This document shows, in pieces, positions 26,416-35,224 of a DNA stretch of 64,000 nucleotides. The notes under the pieces are model-generated. The model was not told the origin of the DNA, searched no databases, and saw only the letters and a list, made by a program, of their open reading frames with translations. The number at the start of each line of letters is the position of its first letter. Position 1 is the first letter of the stretch. The translations under genes and the position numbers were made by a program. The stretch covers positions 1-64,000 of the forward strand of contig NZ_UXAW01000058.1 of NCBI RefSeq assembly GCF_900609055.1, given 5' to 3'. Source of the DNA: Pseudogemmobacter humi (GTDB taxonomy: Bacteria; Pseudomonadota; Alphaproteobacteria; Rhodobacterales; Rhodobacteraceae).

Positions 26416-27348
26416 GTGCCCTCCGGCGTGACGCCTCTCCGCTTCCTTCTTGCCCTCGCGTGGCTCTCGCCCGCCGCTGCCCAGGCCTTCGAGCCGCGCT
26501 TCGCCTTTCCGGTGCTGGGGGCCGAGGCCCGCCCCGCGGTCTACGACAGCTATGCTTTGCCCACCGCGCCCTGGCGGCCCGATGGTCTGCCCGCCGTCGC
26601 CGTCGAGGGCCAGGTCGATCGCCGCGCCTGGCGGCTCGACGCGCCGGGGGCCTCGCTGCTGGAAGTCATGGCGCCGCTGCGCGACCAGCTTGTCGCCGGG
26701 GGCTATGAGGTGCTGCTCGACTGCGAGGCCCGCGCCTGCGGCGGTTTCGATTTCCGTTTCAACACCGAAGTGCTGCCCGAACCCGGCATGCATGTCGATC
26801 TGAACGAGTTCCGCTTCGTCTCGGCCCGGCGCGGCGGGGCGGCGGTCAGCCTGATGGTCAGCCGCTCGGCCAGCGCCGCCTTCGTGCAGATCATCACCGT
26901 CGGCCCCGTGGCGCTGCGCGCGCCCGATGTGACACCTGTGCCGCTGACGCCGGTGCCGCAGATCGCAGCGGGCGGCGGGGGGGCGGAACCGCTCGACGAG
27001 GGTCTGCCGCTGGCGCTGGAAGATCTGGTGTTCGATTCCGGCTCGGCCGCGCTGGCGGCGGGGGATTATCCTTCGCTGGCGCTGATCGCCGGCTGGCTTC
27101 GTGCCGATGCCTCGCGCCGGCTGATCCTTGTCGGCCATACCGATCTGTCGGGCGCGATGGAGGCCAATATCGCGCTGTCGAAACGCCGGGCCGCGGCGGT
27201 GCGCGAGGCGCTGATCCGTGACCACGGCATCGCGCCCGGGCGCCTCAGCGCCGAGGGGGCCGGACCGCTGGCGCCGCGCGCCAGCAACGCGACCGAAGAG
27301 GGGCGGCAGAAAAACAGAAGGGTCGAGGCCGTTCCGGCCCCGACCTGA
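26416..27348 (+). CDS. OmpA-family outer-membrane/peptidoglycan-binding protein
   Basis: A 310-residue secreted protein. An N-terminal signal peptide (LRFLLALAWLSPAAAQAF) is followed by a variable domain and a C-terminal OmpA domain (residues about 200-305) with the peptidoglycan-binding block LILVGHTDLSGAMEANIALSKRR and the ending EEGRQKNRRVE. It probably tethers the envelope to peptidoglycan. The GTG at 26416 was taken; a second GTG at 26428 is an equally possible start. Confidence 0.88.
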   Translation: MPSGVTPLRFLLALAWLSPAAAQAFEPRFAFPVLGAEARPAVYDSYALPTAPWRPDGLPAVAVEGQVDRRAWRLDAPGASLLEVMAPLRDQLVAGGYEVLLDCEARACGGFDFRFNTEVLPEPGMHVDLNEFRFVSARRGGAAVSLMVSRSASAAFVQIITVGPVALRAPDVTPVPLTPVPQIAAGGGGAEPLDEGLPLALEDLVFDSGSAALAAGDYPSLALIAGWLRADASRRLILVGHTDLSGAMEANIALSKRRAAAVREALIRDHGIAPGRLSAEGAGPLAPRASNATEEGRQKNRRVEAVPAPT

Positions 27349-27408
27349 GTTTGCACCCTTCCGAAGGCGTGAAACGGAAGGACACGAGGGATTACATGCG
27401 GCGCGGGC

Positions 27409-28314
27409 TCACCAGTTGTCGGGCCCCTTGTCGATGAAGCGCCGCGCCAGAAAGTCGATGAAGGCGCGCACCTTGGGCTGGGTGAAGCGGCCCGGCGGAT
27501 AGACCGCGTAGATCCCCAGGACCTCGACCGGCAGCCCGGGGATCGCCTCTTCGATCTGGCCCTGGCGCATCGCATCGGCATAGAGGAACGAGGGCAGGCA
27601 GGCGATCCCCAGCCCCGCCAGCGCGGCGTTCAGAAGGCTCTGGCCGTCGTTCACCGTCAGCCAGCCGTTCGAGCGGACCTGGCGCTTCTCGCCCGAGGGC
27701 GCGGTGATCTTCCAGACGTTGCCGTTGGCCTGGTTCGAGTAATGCAAGAGCTTGTGCTCGTTCAGATCGTCGATCTTCAGCGGGCGGCCGTATTTCTGGA
27801 AATAGGCCGGCGAGCCGATCATCCTTTTGGTGGTCTCGGTCAGCTTGCGGGCGCGCAGGCTGCTGTCCTCCAGCTCGCCCACCCGGATCGCCATGTCGAA
27901 CCCTTCGGAGATCAGCTCCACATAGCGGTTGTTCAGCACCATGTTCACGGTGATGTCGGGGTATTCCAGCAGGAAATCCCCCAGGATCGGCGACAGCAGG
28001 TTCACCCCGAAATCGGTCGCGACCGATATCCTGAGCAGCCCCGAGGGCGCCGACTGCATCGAGGTGACGAGCGCATCCGCCTCGCCCGCGTCGTTCAGGA
28101 CGCGCCGCGCCCGGTCGTAATAGGCCAGGCCGATCTCGGTCGGGCTGACGCGGCGGGTGGTGCGGTTCAGAAGCCGCGCGCCGAGCCGCGCCTCAAGCGA
28201 GGAGACGTGTTTCGAGACGGCGGATTTCGAAATCCCCATCTTCTTAGCGGCATCGGTGAATCCGCCCTGATCCACCACGGTGGCGAATGCTTCCATTTCG
28301 GTCAGTCGGTCCAT
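27409..28314 (-). CDS. LysR-family transcriptional regulator
   Basis: A 301-residue regulator with an N-terminal winged helix-turn-helix (residues 1-60, MEAFATVVDQGGFTDAAKKM and SKSAVSKHVSSLEARLGARL) and a periplasmic-binding-like effector domain, the layout of the AaeR/YafC-type subgroup. The ATG at 28314 is the conserved MDRLTEME start. It faces the OmpA gene and is divergent from the EF-hand gene; a direct TTGAC pair (28345-28360) lies upstream in the shared 362-base gap, a possible binding or promoter site. Target unknown. Confidence 0.92.
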   Translation of the reverse strand: MDRLTEMEAFATVVDQGGFTDAAKKMGISKSAVSKHVSSLEARLGARLLNRTTRRVSPTEIGLAYYDRARRVLNDAGEADALVTSMQSAPSGLLRISVATDFGVNLLSPILGDFLLEYPDITVNMVLNNRYVELISEGFDMAIRVGELEDSSLRARKLTETTKRMIGSPAYFQKYGRPLKIDDLNEHKLLHYSNQANGNVWKITAPSGEKRQVRSNGWLTVNDGQSLLNAALAGLGIACLPSFLYADAMRQGQIEEAIPGLPVEVLGIYAVYPPGRFTQPKVRAFIDFLARRFIDKGPDNW

Positions 28315-28676
28315 CGGTTTCCCCAGGCAGCAGATTTGAGGTCGTTGACAGTGATTGACCGCCAAATCGGGCGGGATCGGGGCAGAGCCGCGACCGATCC
28401 GGGGAATTAACGCGGATCGTTCATGGCACGGAAACGTGTGCCGAGGCCCGGAAACACGCGGCTGGGTGCCGCCGGACCGGCGGAGGATGGGCGGGAAAAG
28501 GGGCAAAACCCGCCGTGGGCGGGGCTTTTCCGCCGGGAAGCGCCGTTCCGGCGGGGGTTCTCCGCCTGAATGGCAAGAGACTGGACGCCGCCGCATCCAT
28601 GCCCAGATTGCACCCCGGGCCGCCGTGCTGCGGTCTTTGCCAGAAACGAAACGGACAACCGAAAAGGATACATCCG
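28315..28676. other. 362-base intergenic gap between LysR and EF-hand genes
   Basis: Holds the divergent promoters of the LysR regulator and the EF-hand protein. The left part contains TTGACAGTGATTGACC (28345-28360), where TTGACA could serve as a -35 element. A hairpin of type CCCGCC-GTG-GGCGGG flanked by AAAA/TTTT lies near 28500-28530. A 48-codon frame at 28423 is arginine-rich and not convincing. No other gene seen. Confidence 0.5.
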
Positions 28677-28943
28677 ATGAAACGCATGGCTTTGTTTGCT
28701 CTTCCCCTTGGCCTGTTCGCCGGTGCTGCGATGGCGCAGTCCGTGCTGCCGCAGATCGAGGATGCGGATGCCAGCGGCGACTGGTCGCTGACCGAACTTC
28801 AGACCGCCTGGCCCGAACTGACCGAGGAAGGTTTCGCCGCGATCGACACCGATGCCAGCGGCGCGGTCAGCCAGGAAGAGTTGCAGACCGCGCTCGACAA
28901 CGGCGTGATCCGCCCGGTCGAGCAGGATTCGCCCGCGCAGTAA
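28677..28943 (+). CDS. Secreted EF-hand calcium-binding protein
   Basis: An 88-residue secreted protein with a signal peptide (LFALPLGLFAGAAMAQ) and two EF-hand-type calcium loops, DADASGDWSLTE (residues about 29-40) and DTDASGAVSQEE (about 58-69), both with acidic residues at positions 1, 3 and 12. It probably acts as a periplasmic or extracellular calcium sensor or buffer. The ATG at 28677 is followed by a typical signal sequence. The convergent FadH gene ends 14 bases downstream. Confidence 0.85.
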   Translation: MKRMALFALPLGLFAGAAMAQSVLPQIEDADASGDWSLTELQTAWPELTEEGFAAIDTDASGAVSQEELQTALDNGVIRPVEQDSPAQ

Positions 28944-28956
28944 CCGCGCCTGGGGG

Positions 28957-30975
28957 TCAGAGCCGTGCGGCCAGCCGCATGGCCTGATCTATCGCGCGTT
29001 TCGCGTCAAGCTCAGTTGCCACATCGGCGCCGCCGATCAGATGATGGGAAATGCCCGCGGCCGTCAGCGCGTCTGACAGGCCGCGGGCCGGTTCCTGACC
29101 GGCGCAAAGCACCACCGTATCCGCCGGGATCACCTGCGGATCGGTGCGCTCCGGCCCGTGGCTGATGTGCAGCCCCTCGGGGCCGATGCGCTCGTAATTC
29201 ACCCCGCCGATCATTTGCACCCGCTTTGCCGCGAGGGTGGCGCGGTGGATCCAGCCGGTGGTCTTGCCCAGTTTGCGGCCCGGCTTTTCCGCCTTGCGCT
29301 GCAACAGCCAGACCTCGCGGGCGGGGGGCTCCGGCGCGGGCTGGGTCACGCCGCCGCGCGCGGCCCATGGGGGCGTGACGCCCCATTCGCGCCGCCAGTC
29401 CTCCGGGTGCAGCGTGGGGCTGTCTCCGGCCTCGACCAGGTATTCCGATACGTCGAAGCCGATGCCGCCCGCGCCGATCACCGCCACGCGCGGGCCGGTT
29501 TCCGCCCCTTTCAGCACGTCGACATAAGACAGCACCCGCGCGCCGGGCGCCGCCGGAATGCCGGGATCGCGCGGCGTGACGCCGGTGGCGAGGATCACCT
29601 CGTCATAGCCCGCGAGATCCGTCGCCCCGGCCTCTTGCCCGAGCCGCAGGGTGATCAGGGGATGATCGAGCTGCCCGCGGAACCAGGCGACAAGGCCGTG
29701 GAACTCTTCCTTCCCCGGCACTTGTTTCGCGAGATTGAGCTGGCCCCCGGCCTCACCCGCCGCATCCCAGAGCGTGACCCGATGCCCGCGCTCAGCCAGG
29801 GTGATCGCCGCCGTCATCCCCGCCGGACCGGCGCCCACCACGGCGATCCGCTTCGGCGCAGGCGCGGGTTCGATCACCAGCTCGGTCTCATGACAGGCGC
29901 GCGGATTGACCAGACACGAGGTCAGCCGCCCCGAGAAAGTGTGATCCAGACAGGCCTGGTTGCAGGCGATGCAGGGCGCGATCTGATCCGCCCGCCCCGC
30001 CGCCGCTTTCGCGATGAACCCGGCATCCGCGAGCCAGGGCCGTGCCATCGAGACCATATCGGCCATGCCATCGGCCAGGATCGTCTCGGCCATCCCGGGC
30101 GTGTTGATCCGGTTCGAGGCGATCACCGGAATCCCCACCTCGGGGCGCAGCTTTGCGGTCAGCCAGGCGAAGCCCGCGCGCGGCACCGAGGTGGCGATGG
30201 TCGGCACCCGGGCCTCGTGCCAGCCGATGCCGGTGTTCAGCACATCCGCCCCCGCCGTTTCAACCGCGCGGGCCAGCGTCACCACCTCATCCCAGGCCGA
30301 GCCTTCGGGGATCAGGTCGATCAGCGAGATGCGGTAGATCAGCACCTTTCCGGGGCCGAGCGCCGCGCGCACCCGCCGCACCACCTCGACCGGCAGCCGC
30401 ATCCGGTTCTCATAGCTGCCGCCCCAGCGGTCCTCGCGCCGGTTGGTATGGGTGACGAGGAACTGGTTAAGGAAATAGCCCTCGGACCCCATCACCTCGA
30501 TGCCATCATAGCCCGCCTCGACGGCGCGGGCGGCGGCGGTGGCGATGTCCTGGATCTGGCGTTCGATCCCTGCCTCGTCCAGTTCATGCGGGACAAAGGG
30601 CGAGATCGGCGATTTTACCGCCGAAGGCGCGACGCAATCCTTGCCGTAAGCATAGCGTCCGGCATGCAGGATCTGCATGGCGATATGGCCGCCTTCCGCA
30701 TGAACCGCATCTGTCACCCGGCGGTGACTGGCGATGTCTTTCGCGGTGAACAGCCCGGCCGCGCCGGGAAACACCCCGCCCTCGGGGTTCGGCGCCATGC
30801 CGCCGGTGACGATCAGCCCGGCGCCTCCGCGCGCGCGCGCGGCATAGAAGGCCGCGACCCGGCCCCAGTCGCCGGTTTCCTCCAGCCCGGTGTGCATCGA
30901 GCCCATCAGGCTGCGGTTGCGCAAAGTCACGCCGTTCAGCGTGATCGGTTGCAGGAGATGGCGGAATTCACTCAT
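28957..30975 (-). CDS. fadH: NADH:flavin oxidoreductase / 2,4-dienoyl-CoA reductase-like, three-cofactor enzyme
   Basis: A 672-residue FadH-type enzyme that reduces 2,4-dienoyl-CoA during beta-oxidation of polyunsaturated fatty acids. It has an N-terminal FMN TIM barrel of the old-yellow-enzyme family (residues 1-340), a 4Fe-4S cluster motif with cysteines in CIACNQACLDHTFS then C in SCLVN, and a C-terminal FAD/NAD domain (GxGxxG in VVGAGPAGMTAAI near 378 and GAGGIGFDVSEY near 500). Related proteins such as trimethylamine dehydrogenase share the layout, so the exact substrate is inferred from family length. Divergent from cytochrome c'. Confidence 0.85.
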   Translation of the reverse strand: MSEFRHLLQPITLNGVTLRNRSLMGSMHTGLEETGDWGRVAAFYAARARGGAGLIVTGGMAPNPEGGVFPGAAGLFTAKDIASHRRVTDAVHAEGGHIAMQILHAGRYAYGKDCVAPSAVKSPISPFVPHELDEAGIERQIQDIATAAARAVEAGYDGIEVMGSEGYFLNQFLVTHTNRREDRWGGSYENRMRLPVEVVRRVRAALGPGKVLIYRISLIDLIPEGSAWDEVVTLARAVETAGADVLNTGIGWHEARVPTIATSVPRAGFAWLTAKLRPEVGIPVIASNRINTPGMAETILADGMADMVSMARPWLADAGFIAKAAAGRADQIAPCIACNQACLDHTFSGRLTSCLVNPRACHETELVIEPAPAPKRIAVVGAGPAGMTAAITLAERGHRVTLWDAAGEAGGQLNLAKQVPGKEEFHGLVAWFRGQLDHPLITLRLGQEAGATDLAGYDEVILATGVTPRDPGIPAAPGARVLSYVDVLKGAETGPRVAVIGAGGIGFDVSEYLVEAGDSPTLHPEDWRREWGVTPPWAARGGVTQPAPEPPAREVWLLQRKAEKPGRKLGKTTGWIHRATLAAKRVQMIGGVNYERIGPEGLHISHGPERTDPQVIPADTVVLCAGQEPARGLSDALTAAGISHHLIGGADVATELDAKRAIDQAMRLAARL

Positions 30976-31145
30976 GGCTGGCCTCCGTTCGCAGCGGCCA
31001 GATTGCCTTTACGCGCGCGTCAAGTCACCCGCTACGCGGCGTCACGCCGCTCACGCGGCTGTGAACGGCCCGGCCCTGCGTCCGGTAGCCGCAGCGGCGG
31101 CGGCATGTTTAACTTGCGCGAAATGTCCAGCACCGGAGCCAGACG

Positions 31146-31577
31146 ATGAAAGCCGCCCGCACCGCCGCCCTTTTGCTGATCCTTGCGCCCGTTGCGGCGC
31201 TGGCCGCCGATCCGACCCAGCCCGAGGCGATCGCCCGCGCGAATGTGATGAAAGAGGTCGGGAAGAATACAAAGATCCTGGGCGAAATGGCTCAGGGCAA
31301 GACCGCCTTCGATGCCGCCGCCGCCGAAGCGGCCAAAGCGGCGCTGATCGCCGCCGCAGCCGCGGCGCCCGCCGCTTTCGAGGTTCAGGGCGCGGAGGAT
31401 CCGGTCTCCGAGGCCAGGCCGGAAATCTGGACCGGCTGGGAGGATTTCACTGCCAAAGCCACGGATCTGCGCGTGGCGGCCGAGGGGGTGGACACCGCCT
31501 CGGCCGACGGGCTCAGGACGGGCATGGCCACGCTGAGCGGCACCTGCAAGGCCTGCCATTCGGTCTATCGCGAGTAA
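31146..31577 (+). CDS. Cytochrome c'
   Basis: A periplasmic class II c-type cytochrome of 143 residues: signal peptide (TAALLLILAPVAALA) followed by a four-helix bundle and a haem attachment motif CKACH very close to the C-terminus, the diagnostic position for cytochrome c'. Such proteins bind NO in denitrifying and phototrophic proteobacteria and are thought to protect against nitrosative stress. Preceded by a GCGGCGT-C-ACGCCGC palindrome (31036-31050) near the FadH start. Confidence 0.92.
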   Translation: MKAARTAALLLILAPVAALAADPTQPEAIARANVMKEVGKNTKILGEMAQGKTAFDAAAAEAAKAALIAAAAAAPAAFEVQGAEDPVSEARPEIWTGWEDFTAKATDLRVAAEGVDTASADGLRTGMATLSGTCKACHSVYRE

Positions 31578-31601
31578 ACTGTCCGGGCTTTGGCGGGGGC
31601 C

Positions 31602-31898
31602 TCAGCCGCAGGACAGCCGGACGATGCGGTCGGCTGCGTTCAGTTCCACATTCAGCCGGGCGGGGTTGAAATCCATCGTCATCGCCTGACCGGGGCGGGT
31701 CACCCGCATCGGATCGCGCCGGTTGCCGACGGTGGCGAGCGCCGAGGAATCGCGCCCGATCAGCGACACCAGCGGGGCCGCGTTGCAGGTGTCGCCGGCG
31801 CCCACCGGAAAGGCCGGGGTCCCGGGATCGACGGGGGTGACGGGCACGCAGGCCGCCAGCGCGAGCGGCACCAGTGCCGCGATACGGAATATCGACAT
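31602..31898 (-). CDS. Peptidase inhibitor I78-like lipoprotein, copy A
   Basis: A 98-residue protein with a lipoprotein signal (LVPLALAACVP) and a compact domain with conserved cysteines in GDTCNAAPLVSLIG and a final SCG, plus TMDFNPARLNVELNAADRIVRL, the usual core of family I78 (hemolysin inhibitor-like, elastase inhibitor) proteins. Start taken at 31898 (MSIFRIAALV). Tandem with a paralogue, whose start lies upstream. It may inhibit host or competitor serine proteases in the envelope; no direct proof in the sequence. Confidence 0.75.
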   Translation of the reverse strand: MSIFRIAALVPLALAACVPVTPVDPGTPAFPVGAGDTCNAAPLVSLIGRDSSALATVGNRRDPMRVTRPGQAMTMDFNPARLNVELNAADRIVRLSCG

Positions 31899-31917
31899 GG
31901 ACTTGTCTCCTTTGATG

Positions 31918-32211
31918 TCAGCCACAGGACAGACGGGTGATGTGATCGGAGGCGTCGAGCGAGACGTTCAGGCGCGCGGGGTTGAAATCCTCGGTCACCG
32001 CATCGCCGGGGCGGATGAGGCGCAGCGGGCCGCCGACCTCGTCCCCGGGCAGCAGGGTCACCGGCTGTCCGGTCAGGCCCGCCAGCCTATCGGCGCCGCA
32101 CAGCGCGGGATCGGTCGTCGCGGGGGGCGCCCCGCCGCCGCCCGCGCCGCCGCATCCGGCCAGCGCCAGCGCGGCCAGCGCCGGACCGGCAATCCTGGTG
32201 ATTTTGCGCAT
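31918..32211 (-). CDS. Peptidase inhibitor I78-like lipoprotein, copy B
   Basis: A 97-residue paralogue of the neighbouring gene, with a lipoprotein signal (ALAALALAGCGG) and the same core pattern DFNPARLNVSLDASDHIT ending in SCG. The two differ in the first half, where copy B has a glycine-rich linker and the block GADRLAGLTGQPVTLLPGDE. Start at 32211 (MRKITRIAGP). They are separated by 19 bases and probably form one unit. A tandem duplication with divergence is likely. Confidence 0.75.
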   Translation of the reverse strand: MRKITRIAGPALAALALAGCGGAGGGGAPPATTDPALCGADRLAGLTGQPVTLLPGDEVGGPLRLIRPGDAVTEDFNPARLNVSLDASDHITRLSCG

Positions 32212-32639
32212 CCTTGACCTCCGGGTTTTCCTTCCGCCTGATCCTAAACACATTTCGCGCCGGGAGGATCCCGGAATCGCCGTCATGGGCGCGGAAGAGC
32301 CTGGCCTGTGTGGCCGGAGAGGGGGCCGGCCCCGGCTTCGCAGGCGAAGCCTCTCCCGGGATATCCCGGGCAGGATGAAAACCATAACCGCATATCTTCC
32401 TGACAGATCCGGGCGGCGGAGGATCTGACAACTTCCGCCGCGGCGGCAGATGGCTCGTCCGATGCGGCTGGCGGGCGGAGAAAGGGGCCGCGTGGCCTCA
32501 GGTCAGCCGCCGCAGGTGGCGGTGCGCGGATAACGGCCCCCGGCAAGCGGGAAACGCCGGGCGCCAGCCCGTTTCCTGCGTTGATTTCCGCGCGCGTTTG
32601 GCCCACCCTGGCGCGGATTGTTAAGGGAGAACTACCGCT
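32212..32639. other. 428-base gap upstream of class III alcohol dehydrogenase, with half-copy repeat
   Basis: Contains a partial composite repeat (32322-32381): palindrome GGGGCCGGCCCC, hairpin CTTCG-CAGG-CGAAG (32336-32349) and a degenerate arm GGGATATCCCGGGCAGGATG. The promoters for copy B lipoprotein and for the alcohol dehydrogenase must lie in this gap; no sigma-70 match is good enough to call. A ribosome site (GGGAGA) precedes the dehydrogenase start. No further gene. Confidence 0.55.
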
Positions 32640-33770
32640 ATGCGCACCCGTGCCGCCGTCGCCGTCGCCCCCGGCAAACCGCTGGAGATCATGGAGGTGA
32701 ACCTCGAAGGCCCGAAGAAGGGCGAGGTTCTGGTCGAGATCAAGGCCACCGGCATCTGCCACACCGACGAATTCACCCTCTCGGGCGCCGATCCCGAGGG
32801 GATCTTCCCCTCGATCCTCGGGCATGAGGGCGCGGGCGTGGTGATCGAGGTCGGCGAGGGCGTGACCACGCTGAAACCCGGCGATCACGTCATTCCGCTT
32901 TATACCCCGGAATGCCGCGAATGCCCGTCCTGCCTGTCGCGCAAGACCAACCTCTGCACCGCGATCCGCTCGACCCAGGGCCAGGGGCTGATGCCCGACG
33001 GCACCACGCGGTTCTCGATGCTCGACGGCACGCCGATCTATCACTACATGGGCTGCTCGACCTTCGCGAACCACACCGTTCTGCCCGAGATCGCGCTGGC
33101 GAAGGTCGACCCTTCGGCGCCCTTCGATAAGATCTGCTACATCGGCTGCGGTGTGACGACCGGGATCGGTGCGGTGCTCAACACGGCGAAGGTTGAGATC
33201 GGGGCGAAGGCGGTGGTCTTCGGTCTGGGTGGCATCGGCCTCAACGTGATCCAGGGCCTGAAGATGGCCGGGGCCGATATGATCATCGGCGTCGATCTGA
33301 ACGATTCCAAGAAGGAATGGGGCGAGAAGTTCGGCATGACCCATTTCGTCAATCCGACGAAGATCGAAGGGTCCGTTGTCCAGCATATCGTCGATATGAC
33401 CAAGACCCCGTTCGACCAGATCGGCGGCGCGGATTACTCGTTCGACTGCACCGGCAACGTCAAGGTGATGCGCGACGCGCTGGAATGCACCCACCGGGGC
33501 TGGGGCGTCTCGGTGGTGATCGGGGTGGCGGCGGCGGGCGCCGAGATCCAGACCCGGCCGTTCCAGCTGGTGACGGGCCGGGTGTGGAAGGGCACCGCCT
33601 TCGGCGGCGCGCGCGGCCGCACCGACGTTCCGCAGATCGTCGACTGGTATATGCAAGGGAAGATCGAGATCGATTCGATGATCACCCACAAGCTGAAGCT
33701 CGAAGACATCAACAAGGGCTTCGACCTGATGCACGAGGGCAAGTCGATCCGGGCCGTCGTCGAGTTCTGA
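32640..33770 (+). CDS. adhI: S-(hydroxymethyl)glutathione dehydrogenase / class III alcohol dehydrogenase
   Basis: A 376-residue zinc-dependent enzyme that oxidises S-hydroxymethylglutathione, thereby detoxifying formaldehyde, and can also reduce S-nitrosoglutathione. Catalytic zinc ligands lie in [12 protein letters not shown] and [12 protein letters not shown]; structural zinc cysteines are in [16 protein letters not shown]; the NAD-binding loop is [14 protein letters not shown]. Gene symbol adhI (also called frmA or flhA) is by family, not locus. Likely important for methylotrophic or formaldehyde stress metabolism; monocistronic between two repeats. Confidence 0.93.
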   Translation: MRTRAAVAVAPGKPLEIMEVNLEGPKKGEVLVEIKATGICHTDEFTLSGADPEGIFPSILGHEGAGVVIEVGEGVTTLKPGDHVIPLYTPECRECPSCLSRKTNLCTAIRSTQGQGLMPDGTTRFSMLDGTPIYHYMGCSTFANHTVLPEIALAKVDPSAPFDKICYIGCGVTTGIGAVLNTAKVEIGAKAVVFGLGGIGLNVIQGLKMAGADMIIGVDLNDSKKEWGEKFGMTHFVNPTKIEGSVVQHIVDMTKTPFDQIGGADYSFDCTGNVKVMRDALECTHRGWGVSVVIGVAAAGAEIQTRPFQLVTGRVWKGTAFGGARGRTDVPQIVDWYMQGKIEIDSMITHKLKLEDINKGFDLMHEGKSIRAVVEF

Positions 33771-33783
33771 TCGCAACCGCGGA

Positions 33784-33834
33784 CCGGGGGTTTCACACCC
33801 CCGGACCCCCGTGGGATATTTAGAGACAGAAAAT
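33784..33834. repeat. Half-copy of composite repeat plus hairpin, copy 5
   Basis: Hairpin CCGGGGGT-TTCAC-ACCCCCGG (33784-33804) followed by one arm GGATATTTAGAGACAGAAAA (33814-33833) of the second arm subtype also seen in copy 3. No opposing arm. Follows the alcohol dehydrogenase stop and could serve as a terminator. Confidence 0.65.
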
Positions 33835-33984
33835 GGCAAAGAGCCCGGGCTGCTTTTTTCCGGTCTGAAAACATACCCTGGGTGGGGCTGGGGTTGTGCC
33901 GCCGGATCGGGGCTTTGTGCCGCCGGTCACGGGTTCACGCTGGCGAAGATGCAGCTTTGGTCGCGCGCTGATTCGAGGCGGTTT

Positions 33985-34060
33985 TTGCTGTAATTCCCGA
34001 ATGGGCAGGCTGGTTGATAGAATATTATTCTCTTTTTGTAGCATAAATCACCCCTTCCCT
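33985..34060 (+). promoter_or_regulatory. AT-rich promoter region of the sulfate transport operon
   Basis: The only strongly AT-rich island in this part of the window, around GATAGAATATTATTCTCTTT (34015-34034), lies about 90-140 bases before cysA. TAGAAT (34018-34023) matches a -10 hexamer at five of six positions, but there is no good -35 at 17 bases, as expected for an activator-dependent promoter of the CysB/LysR type. The rest of the 353-base gap (33771-34123) holds repeat copy 5 and no gene. Confidence 0.35.
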
Positions 34061-34123
34061 TTCCTTGTCCCCTGGAGGCTGTGGCGGATAGCTTCACCCA
34101 CCGGAACCAGGGGCCGCGCCGCC

Positions 34124-35224
34124 ATGACAATGACCATCCGCAATCTGACCCGCCGCTTCGGCCAGACCGAAGTGCTGCGCGGTATCGATCTGACGGTGGA
34201 GAAGGGCGAACTCGTCGCGCTGCTCGGGCCTTCGGGCTCGGGCAAGACCACGCTTTTGCGCATCATCTCGGGGCTGGACTGGCCCGATGCCGGGCAGTTG
34301 ACGGTCGCGGGCGGGGACTGGCTGGCGAAGAAGGCCGAGGAGCGCCGCACCGGCTTTGTTTTCCAGCACTATGCCTTGTTCCCGCATATGAAGGTGCGCG
34401 ACAATATCGCCTTCGGGCTGACCGTGCTGCCGCGCGACCGCCGCCCCCCCCCGGTGCAGATCCGCGCGCGGGTGGCGGAATTGTTGCAGTTCCTGCAAAT
34501 CCCGCATCTCGCCGACCGCTATCCTTCGGAGCTTTCGGGCGGGCAGCGCCAGCGGGTGGCGCTTGGCCGGGCGCTGGCGATCGACCCCGAGGTGCTCTTG
34601 CTGGATGAGCCGTTCGGCGCGCTCGACGCCCAGGTCCGCCGCGATCTGCGGCGCTGGCTGCGCGAGGTGCATGACGCGACCGGCACCACCACGATCTTCG
34701 TCACCCACGACCAGGAAGAGGCGTTCGAGCTGGCCGACCGGGTGGTGGTGATGGGTGCGGGCCAGATCGAGCAGATCGGCCGCCCGGATGAGATCTACGA
34801 CCACCCCGCCAGCCCGTTCACCGCGCGCTTCCTCGGCCTGACCGTCGAGATCCCGGTCAATCTGCGCGCGGGGCGGATCGAGGCGCCGGGGCTCGACGGC
34901 TCGGCGCTTTCGCGCCGCGCCATGGCCGACGGGCCTGCGACATTGTTCCTGCGCCCCTCGGACATCACCCCTGTCCCCGACCCCGAGGGCGCCTTCCGCA
35001 TCACCGAGGCGGTCTCGACCGGCGCGCTTTTGCGGCTGCGGCTGGAGGGCCCCGCGGATTGTATCGCCGAGGCCGAGCTGCCGCGCCGCGCGGGTGTCCC
35101 CGGCCTCATCCCCGGACAAAGGGTCCGGCTGCGCCCCGAAGCGGGGCAGATCTTCCCCGGCGGGCCCGGCCCCGTGCAGGCCGCCGCCGTCCCATCTTTG
35201 AAAACCAAGGAGTCACTCCAGTGA
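34124..35224 (+). CDS. cysA: Sulfate/thiosulfate ABC transporter, ATP-binding protein
   Basis: ATPase of the sulfate importer, 366 residues. Walker A GPSGSGKTTLLR, signature LSGGQRQRVALGRALA, Walker B VLLLDEPFGALDA, H-loop VTHDQEEAFEL, and a C-terminal TOBE-type regulatory domain (residues about 250-366). The ATG at 34124 gives MTMTIRNLTRRFG. Here cysA is the first gene of the operon; in many bacteria it comes last. Its stop overlaps the next start (GTGA). Confidence 0.94.
   Translation: MTMTIRNLTRRFGQTEVLRGIDLTVEKGELVALLGPSGSGKTTLLRIISGLDWPDAGQLTVAGGDWLAKKAEERRTGFVFQHYALFPHMKVRDNIAFGLTVLPRDRRPPPVQIRARVAELLQFLQIPHLADRYPSELSGGQRQRVALGRALAIDPEVLLLDEPFGALDAQVRRDLRRWLREVHDATGTTTIFVTHDQEEAFELADRVVVMGAGQIEQIGRPDEIYDHPASPFTARFLGLTVEIPVNLRAGRIEAPGLDGSALSRRAMADGPATLFLRPSDITPVPDPEGAFRITEAVSTGALLRLRLEGPADCIAEAELPRRAGVPGLIPGQRVRLRPEAGQIFPGGPGPVQAAAVPSLKTKESLQ

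Noticed and set aside
28423-28569. A 48-codon ATG frame between the LysR and EF-hand genes.
   Set aside because: Arg/Gly/Pro-rich, no ribosome site, and it crosses a terminator-like hairpin.
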